DNA of 64,000 nucleotides, taken from assembly GCF_007750855.1 (NCBI RefSeq), contig NZ_CP036291.1, positions 2,790,001 to 2,854,000 of the forward strand, in the 5' to 3' direction. How positions within the stretch are numbered: the stretch's first letter is position 1; each line of letters starts with the position of its first letter. The position numbers and the translations under genes are program-made. Below are positions 20,273 through 29,276 of the stretch, piece by piece. The notes under the pieces are model-generated. The model was not told where the DNA came from. It did not search any database and saw nothing but the letters and a program-made list of their open reading frames with translations. This DNA is from Pirellulimonas nuda. Lineage in GTDB: Bacteria; Planctomycetota; Planctomycetia; Pirellulales; Lacipirellulaceae.

Positions 20273-22034
20273 GAGAGTCGCTCGGCCGAACATCTTGTTC
20301 ATTTTCACCGACGACCACGCCGTCCAGGCGATTGGCGCCTACGGATCGAAGATCAATGCGACGCCAAACATTGACCGAATCGCCGAGAGCGGCTGCGTCT
20401 TCACGCGAAGCTTCTGCGGTAACTCGATCTGTGGGCCGTCGCGCGCGACCGTTCTGACTGGCAAGCACAGCCACAAGAACGGCTTCCTTAGCAACTCGAG
20501 CGGGCCGTTCGACGGGTCGCAGACCACCTTCCCCAAGCTGCTCCGGGCGGCGGGGTACCAAACCGCCTTGGTGGGCAAGTGGCACTTAAAGTCGCAACCG
20601 ACAGGGTTCGACTACTGGGAGATCCTGCAGGGGCAGGGAGACTACTACAACCCGGTGTTCCTCTCCGAGGGCGCGGAAGCGGGGGAGAGCGATTCGACGC
20701 AGGCCATGGGCTACTGCACAGACCTGATCACAGACAAGGCGGTTGCCTGGCTCAATCAGCGTGACGCCGACCGTCCCTTCCTGCTGATGTGCCAGCACAA
20801 GGCGCCGCATCGCACGTGGGCGCCGCCGCTGCGCTACCTAGATCGCTACGAGGAACAAGACATCCCCGAACCGGCGACCCTGTTTGACGACTATCAGGGG
20901 CGGAGCCGCTCGCTGGCCGAAAACAAGATGTCGATCGACAAAGACTTTAGCTACCCCTACGACCTCAAGATCCGCGAGCCGGTCCCGTTCGCCAACGCGT
21001 ATGAGCAGCGGTTCCGCGACAATGAATACGCCCGGATGACGCCCGAGCAGCGCGCCGCTTGGGAAGCCGCGTTTGGTCCGCGGAACGAGGCCTTCCTTGC
21101 TTCGCCCCCGCAAGGCAGAGCGCTGGTCCGCTGGAAGTACCAGCGCTACATCAAGAACTACCTGCGGTGCATTGACGCGGTCGACGACGGAGTCGGCCGC
21201 CTGCTCGACTACCTCGAAGAACAAGGGCTCAGCGAGAACACCATTGTTGTCTACGGCTCCGACCAAGGCTTCTACTTGGGCGAGCATGGGTGGTTTGACA
21301 AGCGCTGGATGTTTGAAGAGTCGCTCAAGATGCCGCTCTTGATGCGATGGCCTGGCGTGATCCCCGAGGGCGCCGAGCAGGACGCCCTGGTGCAGAACAT
21401 CGACTACGGCCCCACGTTCTTGGACGCCGCCGGGCTTCCGCCTGATCCAGCGATGCAGGGCGAGAGCATGCGACGACTCTTCACGGAAGAGGCGCCCCGC
21501 TGGCGTGATGCAGTCTACTACCACTACTACGAGGGGGGCGGAGAGCACAACGTGCCTCGCCACGAGGGCGTACGCACCGCTCGCTACAAGCTGATCTACT
21601 TCTACGACCGGGGCGAGTACAACTTGTTCGACTTGAAAAGCGACCCCAACGAGCTGCGATCGCTCCATGACGAGCCGGGCAGTGAAGCGGTCTTGGCGGA
21701 AATGAAGTCGCAGCTTCAGCGGCTTCGACGTCAGTACGAAGTCACGGCGGGTTCTCCGGAACGCCGAAACGCAGAATGACGACTACGGCTTGGCCTGCTG
21801 CAGGCGGATTGCAACCGCCGCACATGCCCGGCCGATCGCGGCCCCTTTGCCGGTCCGCCGCGACGCCATGCCTCCCAGTAGATCTCGTTTCTGCCTTCAA
21901 GCACCGCCGGTGGCCCGCGATTCCGGCTCGCCCGCGGGCCAAGAAGCGGATTGTGGGCCCATCGGAGCAGGCGCCATCTCCAAGATCGAACGCTCTATCG
22001 GGCTGCGTTGATCGCGCGGCAAGTCCGGCACTCG

Positions 22035-24677
22035 CTAGCCGCGAGCCCGATTGGGTTGCCGGAAGGAGAGCATCGTGGCGACCAAGCCGAACAGCGTTAG
22101 GCAACCGGGCTCGGGGGTCGGAACGCCGCCGGCCGCGCCGGCGCCTGGCGCCTGGTTGCCGAAGTGTTCACGCCAGAGTTGGTAGTCGGCGATGTCGACG
22201 ACGCCGTCGGCAACGCCCGCGACCGCTCCGGTACCGTCGGCCGCGCCGCCGGCGCCCCCAAGGTTGTCACGCCAAAGGGTGTAGTCGGCGGCGTCCACGA
22301 CGCCGTCGCTGTTGAAATCGCCGCGAAGCATATAGGAAACACTGCCCAGTCTTGGGGCGCCTTCGCCATCAACGAGGAACTCAAGCACGAGGTCGTCGGC
22401 GCTCGCGGCGAGGATCTCGCCGAGGTCGAAGGCCTCGCCCGGTGCGAGCAGGACGCCCCCCGGCGACAGCTCGCTGAGCGCGAATTGCGTCGGCGACCCC
22501 TCATCCCATCCGACGCGTCCCTGGTCGGCGAGGCTCTCCCAAGCGGCGTCACCCGGGTCCAGCGCGCCCGATGCGGAGAGGATTGAATAGCCGCCGAGCG
22601 TGACCGAGAACTCCGAGTCGTTGACCAGCGACGCCTCGCCGGTGACCGGATCGACGAGCAGGGAGAGGTTGTTCGACTTGCCAACCCCCTCGTAGGTGAC
22701 GTTGCCTTGAACTACCAGCCCACCCGCGGTGCGGTACTCAAAGGCGATGTCTTCTAGGTTCATTCCAAAGGCCACCTGCGTCCCGACGAAAGGGTTTCCG
22801 AACGCGATCGACCCGCTCCCGGCGATGTCGAGCGTGCCGTCGGCGTTCAGCTCAGACAACGCGTTTGCTGTGGGGCTAGCTTCTTCCCAGCCTTCGTATT
22901 GGCGCGAAGCCAAGCTCTGCCAACCGGTTGGGTCGAGTCCGCCGCTGGCGGATAGGATCGAGTAGCCGTCGATGGCGACATCGTCGCCGTTGTTGTTGAT
23001 CAGGGTCACCAAGCCGGTTTCCCGGTTGACCAGCAACTCAAGCGGCCCGGGGCCCTCCCCCACCAAGCGACGGACGAAGCCGTCAGTCTTGGTGAGCAGC
23101 CAGATCTCACCGTCGCTGGTCTGACCGAACCGCAGGTCGACACGACCGCCGCCAAAGTAGGCCGAGCGCAGGTCGATGTTGGTCTCGACCCCCTGGGCGT
23201 TCTTGGTAAAGAGCTGGATCTCTTCGACCGCGGCGGTAGTGGTGTGGTCGGTCAGGTCGATGTTTTTCATCGTCTCGACGTCGGTCGCGAACAATCGGCC
23301 GTTGACGATGTCGCCGAACACGAACTTGCCCTGGAGCTCCGGGATCATCGATCCCTTGTAGATGAACCCACCCGCGATGGCCGATCCCTCCCCGTGGTCG
23401 AACTGGGCCGTGGGGTAGAGGAACGGTTCGCCACGGAAGTCAACGTCCTGTTCAGGGGTGAGGTTCATCGGGAACACCTGGTCGGCGCCGTTGCTGCCAC
23501 CGCTGCTGGCGGTGTTGATGAACGTTCCTTCGCGCTCGGTCCAGCCATAGTTGCCGCCGGGGATAACCCGCTCGATCTCTTCGATCGCGGTGTGGCCAAT
23601 GTTGGTGACAAACAGCGTCCCGTCGTCGTCCCAAGCCATACGGTGGGCGTTGCGGAAGCCGAGGGCGTAGACCTCGTCAAACGTGTTCGGATCGCCGTCC
23701 ACAAAGGGGTTGATGGCGGGGATGGTGTAGTCGCCCCGTGTCGCGGCGATGCCGCCAGAGACCGAGGGGCTGCGCGGGTCGATGCGGATCATCGTGCCCG
23801 CCATCGTGTCCAGTCGCTGCAACTGGCCGGGCTGGCCGTCGGTGCCACTCCCCTGCGGCGCCCCGGCGCCGTTGATGTAGCCCCAGTCGCCGCCGGAGAT
23901 GTACAGCAGGCCGTAGTCGTCGTCGCCGGGTTGCGAGCTGGGGTTGAACTCGAGGTCGCCGAAGGGGTGGAAGTAGGCGTCGGCTGAGGTCCCCACGCGG
24001 AGCAGCTCGCGGCGGCTGCCGGTCGCCTCGTTCCAGGTGGCGGCCTCGGGGTTGGCGGCGTCCCACTCGGTGACGATCGTGTGCCACTTGGTCTGCACGC
24101 CCGGACGAAAATCGACGGTAGCAAACCCCGGAACAGCAGTGACGTCCTGCGCCCGCTCCAAGTGGATCGTGTAGAAGAGTCCGTTGGTCTCGAACTCGGG
24201 GTGGAAGTTGAAGCTGATCAGGCCCGCGGCCAGCCCCCCTTGGAACCGGGCGTCCCGGAAGATCGAGCTAGCGCCGCCGTTCGCGGCGTCGATATCGACA
24301 AACACCTGCGACTGGCCCGTCTGCTTATCGACTGAGTAGATCTGCCCCCGAAGATCATTGACAAAGAGCCGGCCATCGGGCGCCTCGCGCAAGAAGTTGA
24401 TCCGCGCACGGCTATTGTTCTGGTCGGGCTTGTTCCCTAGCGTGCCGCGCGTATCGGGCATCTGCACAAAATCTTCAATCTGTACCCGCAGCCCCTGCTT
24501 GGTGATCGGGGTCGGGATCGGATTGCTGAGTTGTGCAGATGCGTACTGGGTTAGACCCGTCAAGGCGCCAACCAGCGCCAGCAGGGCCGCGCCACGCCGC
24601 AAGCGGAAGTCGAGTTTCAAGTTGCTCGTCTGGGTAGGGCTTGTGTGGGGATGAATTGCCTGGCAGCACTCGATCAT
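22035..24677 (-). CDS. PQQ-type sugar dehydrogenase-like protein with dockerin-like repeat and PEP-CTERM tail
   Basis: 880 residues from the ATG at 24677. A 27-residue hydrophilic lead precedes the signal segment RRGAALLALVGALTGLTQ. Residues about 70-520 form a beta-propeller of the glucose/sorbosone dehydrogenase type: LREAPDGRLFVNDLRGQIYS, ISFNFHPEFETNGLFYT, YISGGDWGY, ALGFRNAHRMAWDDDG and IGHTAIEEIERVIPGGNYGW. Two tandem copies of a roughly 115-residue domain follow (GYSILSASGGLDP, then GYSILSASGALDP), shared with the protein at 29273-31234. The end holds DFNSDGVVDAADYTLWRDN, a second loop DGVVDIADYQLWREHFG and a PTPEPG tail. Family enzymes oxidise sugars with PQQ; whether cofactor residues are retained I cannot judge. 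It is probably attached to the surface. The next gene upstream starts about 50 bp away. Confidence 0.82.
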   Translation of the reverse strand: MIECCQAIHPHTSPTQTSNLKLDFRLRRGAALLALVGALTGLTQYASAQLSNPIPTPITKQGLRVQIEDFVQMPDTRGTLGNKPDQNNSRARINFLREAPDGRLFVNDLRGQIYSVDKQTGQSQVFVDIDAANGGASSIFRDARFQGGLAAGLISFNFHPEFETNGLFYTIHLERAQDVTAVPGFATVDFRPGVQTKWHTIVTEWDAANPEAATWNEATGSRRELLRVGTSADAYFHPFGDLEFNPSSQPGDDDYGLLYISGGDWGYINGAGAPQGSGTDGQPGQLQRLDTMAGTMIRIDPRSPSVSGGIAATRGDYTIPAINPFVDGDPNTFDEVYALGFRNAHRMAWDDDGTLFVTNIGHTAIEEIERVIPGGNYGWTEREGTFINTASSGGSNGADQVFPMNLTPEQDVDFRGEPFLYPTAQFDHGEGSAIAGGFIYKGSMIPELQGKFVFGDIVNGRLFATDVETMKNIDLTDHTTTAAVEEIQLFTKNAQGVETNIDLRSAYFGGGRVDLRFGQTSDGEIWLLTKTDGFVRRLVGEGPGPLELLVNRETGLVTLINNNGDDVAIDGYSILSASGGLDPTGWQSLASRQYEGWEEASPTANALSELNADGTLDIAGSGSIAFGNPFVGTQVAFGMNLEDIAFEYRTAGGLVVQGNVTYEGVGKSNNLSLLVDPVTGEASLVNDSEFSVTLGGYSILSASGALDPGDAAWESLADQGRVGWDEGSPTQFALSELSPGGVLLAPGEAFDLGEILAASADDLVLEFLVDGEGAPRLGSVSYMLRGDFNSDGVVDAADYTLWRDNLGGAGGAADGTGAVAGVADGVVDIADYQLWREHFGNQAPGAGAAGGVPTPEPGCLTLFGLVATMLSFRQPNRARG

Positions 24678-24725
24678 GTTGTTTGAAACGCCTGGTCGAT
24701 TTGCCTATCTGTTCCTGCCGATCGC

Positions 24726-25160
24726 CTATCCGCCTGCATTCTTCAGATCAAAATTGGCGTCCTTGATTCCTTCTGCGGGCACGTCGAGCACCCGGCTGCC
24801 GTCACGAAATGGAAGTGGGATGTTCCGCTTTGGGAGCACCGTGAACTCGTCCCCCGGCGCTTCTTGATAGACGCTCAGGGTGACCTTGTTACTGCCCACG
24901 ATAGCGCCCACGGGGCGGCCCTTTGGCGCCGCGAGCGTGTAGTGGCCGGTCGCGTCCGTGACGCCGACAGCAAGCTGCCCCGGTTTGCCGCCTACCGGCT
25001 CGAAGGTCACTTGGATGCCGACCTCGGGCTTGTCGCCGGACGTGACGTTCCCCTCGACCGGCGCGTAGGTCACTCCGCCGCCGCAGCCGGCAAGGCCCAG
25101 GGCGACGGCGGCGATCACGGTGAAGCGGCGAATCACGGATGGGTTATAGATCGGCGCCAC
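24726..25160 (-). CDS. Small lipoprotein, carboxypeptidase-regulatory-like fold
   Basis: 144 residues from the ATG at 25160. The N-terminus, [21 protein letters not shown], is a lipoprotein signal with a lipobox ending at Cys. The rest is a single beta-sandwich: [40 protein letters not shown] and a C-terminal [15 protein letters not shown]. Small proteins of this type commonly sit beside DUF1559 genes in planctomycetes. The start codon overlaps the end of the DUF1559 gene by 17 bp, so translation is probably coupled. A second DUF1559/lipoprotein pair occurs on the other strand at 38.6-40.3 kb. Function is unknown; it should be anchored to a membrane by its lipidated Cys. Confidence 0.8.
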   Translation of the reverse strand: MAPIYNPSVIRRFTVIAAVALGLAGCGGGVTYAPVEGNVTSGDKPEVGIQVTFEPVGGKPGQLAVGVTDATGHYTLAAPKGRPVGAIVGSNKVTLSVYQEAPGDEFTVLPKRNIPLPFRDGSRVLDVPAEGIKDANFDLKNAGG

Positions 25161-26160
25161 TGACCACCTCCTCCCCCGCTACGCTCCCCATGCTGACGAA
25201 CACCGTCATGTCGATATCAAAGTTGATAAAGCTCCCCGAGCCGTCGCACATCTGCACGTTAATGCCGCCCGGGTGGTTGCTGTACCAACCCGCCATGCAA
25301 GGGCGAGCGCCGCCCGTGCCCCCCTGCATCGTGCACTCGTTGTAGTCGGCCAAAAAGGTTCGACGCTGCGGCGCTGCCGACGAGAGGATGTAGTTTCCGA
25401 AAGAATAGGCCCAGAAGGTTCGTCGGGGCGGGTGCAGGTTGGTCTGCTCCCCCAGCAGGATGGTCTTACTGGTTCCGTCGGTGATCCTGGCTACCTTCTC
25501 GGGGCGGAGCGTCACCGAGTTCCGGCCAACGGGGAAGCCCGCCTCATCGACGCGCACCACGTGCAAGGGACCCCTCCAACCGAATGGAATCGGGGTGTCT
25601 GACGTGTTGGAAGTGGGCAGGTCTTCGGCGAGGTACCAAGTAGTCCTTCCGTCGGTGCGGCCCGACATGCCGCGGTACGACGAAGTCATGAACAAGCGAG
25701 GGTTGCGCGTGCTCTGCGCCGTCCAGCCCCCGCCCGGGCCGCTCTCTGGCAGCAGTAGTTCGGGTTCGTAGTCGGAGGGGCAGAAGAGCTCCTTGATGAA
25801 CGTCTCGCGGAAGCTGGCGTTCGACGCGTCGCCCGAATCCGCCGAGCGGTCGTAGAGCGACTGGAGGTTTTCGTTCTCCATGTAGGGCAACGTCTCGATG
25901 CACCAATTGGTGTAGGTCTTCATCGATCGATCGCAGCAGGCCTCGTCGATGACAACACCCGGCGGGAACTCCCGCCTAGCCGAATGATAGTTCTGCAGTG
26001 ATAGGCTTGCTTGCTTCAGCTTGTTGGTGCACTCGGTGCGGCGGGCGGCCTCACGCGCCGCCTGCACCGCCGGCAGCAAAAGCGCGACTAAGATCCCGAT
26101 GATCGCGATGACCACCAGCAGCTCGACAAGAGTAAAAGCCTGCGAAGATCGGCGTGACAT
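25144..26160 (-). CDS. DUF1559 prepilin-type protein
   Basis: 338 residues from the ATG at 26160. The N-terminus is a type IV pilin-like signal: [20 protein letters not shown], with the processing site before FTLVE and a hydrophobic helix. It is followed by [20 protein letters not shown], the strongly conserved DUF1559 start. The middle has [15 protein letters not shown] and [15 protein letters not shown], and the end [15 protein letters not shown], all usual in this family. DUF1559 proteins are abundant in planctomycetes; their assembly into pseudopilus-like fibres is suspected but unproven. The stop lies inside the start of the lipoprotein gene (17-bp overlap). The neighbouring PEP-CTERM gene starts upstream on the same strand. 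Confidence 0.93.
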   Translation of the reverse strand: MSRRSSQAFTLVELLVVIAIIGILVALLLPAVQAAREAARRTECTNKLKQASLSLQNYHSARREFPPGVVIDEACCDRSMKTYTNWCIETLPYMENENLQSLYDRSADSGDASNASFRETFIKELFCPSDYEPELLLPESGPGGGWTAQSTRNPRLFMTSSYRGMSGRTDGRTTWYLAEDLPTSNTSDTPIPFGWRGPLHVVRVDEAGFPVGRNSVTLRPEKVARITDGTSKTILLGEQTNLHPPRRTFWAYSFGNYILSSAAPQRRTFLADYNECTMQGGTGGARPCMAGWYSNHPGGINVQMCDGSGSFINFDIDMTVFVSMGSVAGEEVVSGADL

Positions 26161-26224
26161 CGGCGATTCCTTCCTACGGACTGGTTAGAATGAGTACTGC
26201 GTCAACCGGCCGGACGTTCATTGC

Positions 26225-27232
26225 TCAGCGGCTACGCCGCCTAATTGCCAAGACGAACGCCGTGCCGACAAGCAGCGTAAGCGACCCGGGCTCGGGTACG
26301 GGCAGCCCGAGCGCGAGCGCTACCGCCTGCGGCGGCGCGTTGGCCTTCCACTCGGCGAAGTCGTAGAAGTCGACGATGCCGTCGCGGACGCTGCTCGGCC
26401 CCGTGAGGTCCCCAAGCTTCGGGTCGGCGACAGCCTGTCGGAAGTGATCGCGGATTAAGAAGTAGTCGTTGATGTCGACCACGCCGTTTAGATTCACGTC
26501 GCCCGGCAGCGCCACCGAGCCGATGCCCGAGGGGATCGCCAGATTCTGCCCCGACTTATCTACGTAGATGTCGTCAAGGTAGCCTTGAGCGTTATTGGTG
26601 TTGTGCGAGGCGCCCATTCTGAGGTTCAGGGACACCAGCGGATCCGCGGTGCCGTTGCGGAAGGCGCCCGAGCCCAAAAGCGTCGCGGCGCCCGATCCCT
26701 GTGAGATGTAGAGGCTGTTGGTGTCCGCAGCGTTATCCAAGACGACCCACACGTTGTACCAAGTGTCGGCCGCGTAGGCCTCAAAGTTCGCGAAGCCGGC
26801 CCCTGCGCGAACCTTCCAGGTGTTCACGGCGGGCGCGCCATTGACGCCCATGACCATGTAGCCCTCATAGTCGCCGAAGCCCGCGGGCGCAGCAACGTCG
26901 CTGCTGCCGAACACCAGGTCGCTCAGGTCGCTGGTTCGCATCCGGAAGAACAGCGTTCCGGTCGTGCCGTCAGCGATGGCGCTTGCTCCGAGGGGGATGT
27001 ACGCGTTCTCGTTGAAGCCGGTCGCCAAGAGCGCCTTGTTCGCCGGGTTGGCCGGGTCCGCGGCGACAGCGTAGGCCGCGTTTCCGGTGCCGGTCGTCGT
27101 GGTCCAGCCCCCCTGACCGCCAACCGGGCCGAGGTTGAGCGTCTCGAAGTCGCTCAGCGGGCTCCACTGCGCGTGCAAGTGACCGGTCGCCAACACGAGC
27201 AGCACGGCGATCGCCGGCTTGATAAGTTTCAT
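26225..27232 (-). CDS. PEP-CTERM protein, paralogue 1 of a three-gene family, with dockerin-like loops
   Basis: 335 residues from the ATG at 27232, which has GGAG seven bases upstream. The signal peptide is KPAIAVLLVLATGHLHA. The N-terminal 230 residues form one beta-rich domain, with GGQGGWTTTTGTGNAAY, RMRTSDLSDLVFGSSDVAAP, FGDYEGYMVMGVNG, WYNVWVVLDNAADTNSLYIS and AQGYLDDIYVD. It looks like a concanavalin-A/LamG-type sandwich, but I cannot name a ligand. Dockerin-like loops follow (DVNLNGVVDINDYFLIRDHF and DGIVDFYDFAEW). The tail is LPVPEPGSLTL, a hydrophobic helix and RRRSR. The domain is nearly repeated in the next two genes. It lies downstream of these on the same strand, with a 213-bp gap, and upstream of the DUF1559 gene. 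Function is unknown. Confidence 0.82.
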   Translation of the reverse strand: MKLIKPAIAVLLVLATGHLHAQWSPLSDFETLNLGPVGGQGGWTTTTGTGNAAYAVAADPANPANKALLATGFNENAYIPLGASAIADGTTGTLFFRMRTSDLSDLVFGSSDVAAPAGFGDYEGYMVMGVNGAPAVNTWKVRAGAGFANFEAYAADTWYNVWVVLDNAADTNSLYISQGSGAATLLGSGAFRNGTADPLVSLNLRMGASHNTNNAQGYLDDIYVDKSGQNLAIPSGIGSVALPGDVNLNGVVDINDYFLIRDHFRQAVADPKLGDLTGPSSVRDGIVDFYDFAEWKANAPPQAVALALGLPVPEPGSLTLLVGTAFVLAIRRRSR

Positions 27233-27445
27233 TCTGTGTCTCCAAAAGAGAGTCGGTACTGGGCTGTTCGAAAGAGGCGGTTGGTAGATCGTTGGGCCGG
27301 ATAGTCGGCGTGACTCTTGGGCGGTTCGTCGACTCTGTTCCAACGACAAGCGGGGTCGGGGTGGCGCCATTTAGGTTGTCCGGCCGATTGCCGCCGAACC
27401 GGGACGCGTCGCTGCGATGCGGCGCGTCCCGATCGACAGCGAACT

Positions 27446-28243
27446 TCACATGACGCGACGACGCAACACGCCGCTGAGCCCAAGCAGCGTCGCAAGCGCG
27501 ACAGTAATCGTCGCCGGCTCTGGCACGGGCGCGACGGGATTCCCGAGGTTCACGCCGGATGGGTCGATGTAAATGTCATCGAGGTAGCCTTGCGCGTTGT
27601 TGTTGTTGTGCGAAGCGCCCATGCGAATGTTGAGCGACACCAGGGGATCGGTCGTTCCATTGCGGAAGGCGCCGGAGCCCAGCAGCAAAGCGGCGTCCGA
27701 GCCTTGAGAGATGTAGAGGCTGTTCGTGTCGGCAGCGTTGTCGAGCACGAGCCACACGTTGTACCATTCGTCCGCGGTGTATGGGCCGAAGTTCGAGAAG
27801 CCGCCGCCACTGCGAACCTTCCAGGTATTCACGGCGGGGTTGCCGTTGACGCCCATCACCATGTATCCCTCATAGTCCCCGAAGCCCGCCGGTGCGGCGA
27901 CGTCGCTGCTGCCAAACACCAGGTCGCTCAGGTCGCTCGTCCTCATCCGCAGAAAAACGGTTCCGGTGGCGCCTTCGGCGATCGAGTTTGCCCCTAGCGG
28001 GATATACCCGTTCTCGTTGAAGCCCGTCGCGAGCAGCGCCTGATTGGACGCATCGTCTGGGTCGACCGCAACGTTGTAGGCCGCGTTCCCGGTCCCCGTA
28101 GTGGTCGTCCAGTTGCCCTGGCCGCCGACTGCTCCCAGCGCGAGGCTATCAAAGTCATCAAGCAGGGTCCACGCCCCGTGGGCGCTGCCGGCGACGGCCA
28201 GCGTCGTCAGCATCAAGGCGGTGCATCTCAAGAAGTAGGTCAT
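27446..28243 (-). CDS. PEP-CTERM protein, paralogue 2, lacking dockerin-like loops
   Basis: 265 residues from the ATG at 28243. The signal peptide is CTALMLTTLAVAGSAHGA. The mature domain is very close to that of the protein at 26225-27232: TGTGNAAYNVAVDPDDAS, RMRTSDLSDLVFGSSDVAAP, FGDYEGYMVMGVNGNPAVN, and AQGYLDDIYIDPSG near the end. It goes straight from this domain into APVPEPATITVALATLLG and a basic end (LRRRVM). No DxNxDG loops are present, which makes it the only PEP-CTERM protein here without them. Either this copy lost the loops or the neighbours gained them. It starts 16 bp after the stop of the upstream paralogue, indicating co-transcription. Ligand and role are unknown; surface attachment is inferred from the tail. 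Confidence 0.82.
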   Translation of the reverse strand: MTYFLRCTALMLTTLAVAGSAHGAWTLLDDFDSLALGAVGGQGNWTTTTGTGNAAYNVAVDPDDASNQALLATGFNENGYIPLGANSIAEGATGTVFLRMRTSDLSDLVFGSSDVAAPAGFGDYEGYMVMGVNGNPAVNTWKVRSGGGFSNFGPYTADEWYNVWLVLDNAADTNSLYISQGSDAALLLGSGAFRNGTTDPLVSLNIRMGASHNNNNAQGYLDDIYIDPSGVNLGNPVAPVPEPATITVALATLLGLSGVLRRRVM

Positions 28244-28259
28244 TAGTACTAGCCTCCCT

Positions 28260-29276
28260 TTAAGAAAAGAAACGAGAAAACGCAGAGCGGCGCCCGGCCA
28301 TCAGGGCGCCTACCGAACCAAGAGTGGCAAGAACCGCCGTAGCGGGCTCTGGCACGGTCGATGCGGCGACCGCGCCGGTTGCCGGCCCGGCGCCGAAGTT
28401 GCTCTTCCAAACGTCGTAGTCGGCCTGTGTGAAGGTGGTCCCCAGGCCGTCCCGCCAGGTCGTGTAATCGGCGGCGTTCACCGAGCCATCGCCGTTGAAG
28501 TCGCCAGAGGGGCCCCCCGTGCCGACGCCTTCGGGGATCACCAGGTTCTCACCGCTGCTATCGATGTAGATGTCGTCGATGTAGCCCATCGAGGCGAAGT
28601 TGTTGTGGCGGGCGCCCGTCTTCACCAGCAGCGAGACAAGCGGGTCGACCGTGCCGTTGCGGAAGCCCCCCGTGCCGAGCAGCGCGGCGTCGCCCGTGCC
28701 TAGCGACACGTAGAAACCCGTCGTGTCCGTAGCGTTGTTCAGCACCAGCCAGACGTTGTACCACTCGTTGGGGTTGAATGTCCCAAGGTTGTCGAACGCG
28801 CCGACGTTTCGCACCTTCCACTGGTTGTCCAGCGGGTCGCCCCCGGGTTGGGCGGTGGCGTTCTTCAGGTTGCCCATCACGACCTGCCCCTCGTACGACT
28901 CGAAGGCGCCGGCCGGGTCGGCGATGTCCGAGGCGCCGAAAACCAGATCGCTATCGTTCGTGGCCCGCATCCGCAGAAAAACAGTGCTGGTGGCGCCTTC
29001 GGCGATGGAGGCCGTCCCAAGCGGCAGGTAGCCGTTGCCGTTGAACCCGGTAACTAGCATCGTTTGGTTGGCCGCGTTCGCCGGATCGGCCGCTACATCG
29101 TACGCCGCGTTGCTCGTGGCGCCCGCCTGAAGGTTCGTAAGCCAGTCCCCTTGCCCCCCGATAGCGCCCGGCGTTAGGTCGTCGAAATCCTCTAACAGAT
29201 TCCAGTCGGCGCGCGCGGCGCCCGCCACGAGCAGCGCCGCAGTCAGTCCCGAAAGAAACCTTGAACAACAAGTCAT
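28260..29276 (-). CDS. PEP-CTERM protein, paralogue 3, with dockerin-like loops
   Basis: 338 residues. The ATG at 29276 has AGAGG upstream, and it overlaps the stop of the preceding gene as ATGA (29273-29276), so translation is probably coupled. The signal peptide is CSRFLSGLTAALLVAGAARA. The main domain shares the family pattern (GGQGDWL, FLRMRATNDSDLVFGASDIA, YEGQVVMGNLKN, WYNVWLVLNNATDTTGFYVS, GYIDDIYIDSSG) but is more diverged than the other two. Loops DFNGDGSVNAADYTTWRDG and FTQADYDVWKSNFG follow, then TVPEPATAVLATLGS and a basic tail. It is most similar in its C-terminal part to the upstream gene, suggesting exchange of the loop/tail cassette. Function is unknown. Confidence 0.82.
   Translation of the reverse strand: MTCCSRFLSGLTAALLVAGAARADWNLLEDFDDLTPGAIGGQGDWLTNLQAGATSNAAYDVAADPANAANQTMLVTGFNGNGYLPLGTASIAEGATSTVFLRMRATNDSDLVFGASDIADPAGAFESYEGQVVMGNLKNATAQPGGDPLDNQWKVRNVGAFDNLGTFNPNEWYNVWLVLNNATDTTGFYVSLGTGDAALLGTGGFRNGTVDPLVSLLVKTGARHNNFASMGYIDDIYIDSSGENLVIPEGVGTGGPSGDFNGDGSVNAADYTTWRDGLGTTFTQADYDVWKSNFGAGPATGAVAASTVPEPATAVLATLGSVGALMAGRRSAFSRFFS

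Larger units (their letters stand above)
18881..21779 (+). pseudogene. Sulfatase gene split by an ISAs1 insertion
   Basis: The ATG at 18881 starts a signal peptide (CRYGLIAALALLHASGGAQA) and runs TDGDIKAKP, then enters the insertion at 19006. Past the insertion the frame resumes at 20273 with RVARPNILFIFTDDHAVQ and continues to the stop at 21779. Removing the 1257-bp element plus one 10-bp target copy joins the halves exactly in frame, giving about 543 residues, a normal sulfatase length. The rebuilt protein has the formylglycine motif CGPSR (Cys about residue 95), WHLKSQPTGFDYWE and YGSDQGFYLGEHGWFDKRW, like sulfatases acting on sulfated glycans. As it stands, the 3-prime part has no signal peptide and only a TTG at 20295, so secreted enzyme should not be made. 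A likely promoter lies at 18629-18658. Confidence 0.85.
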
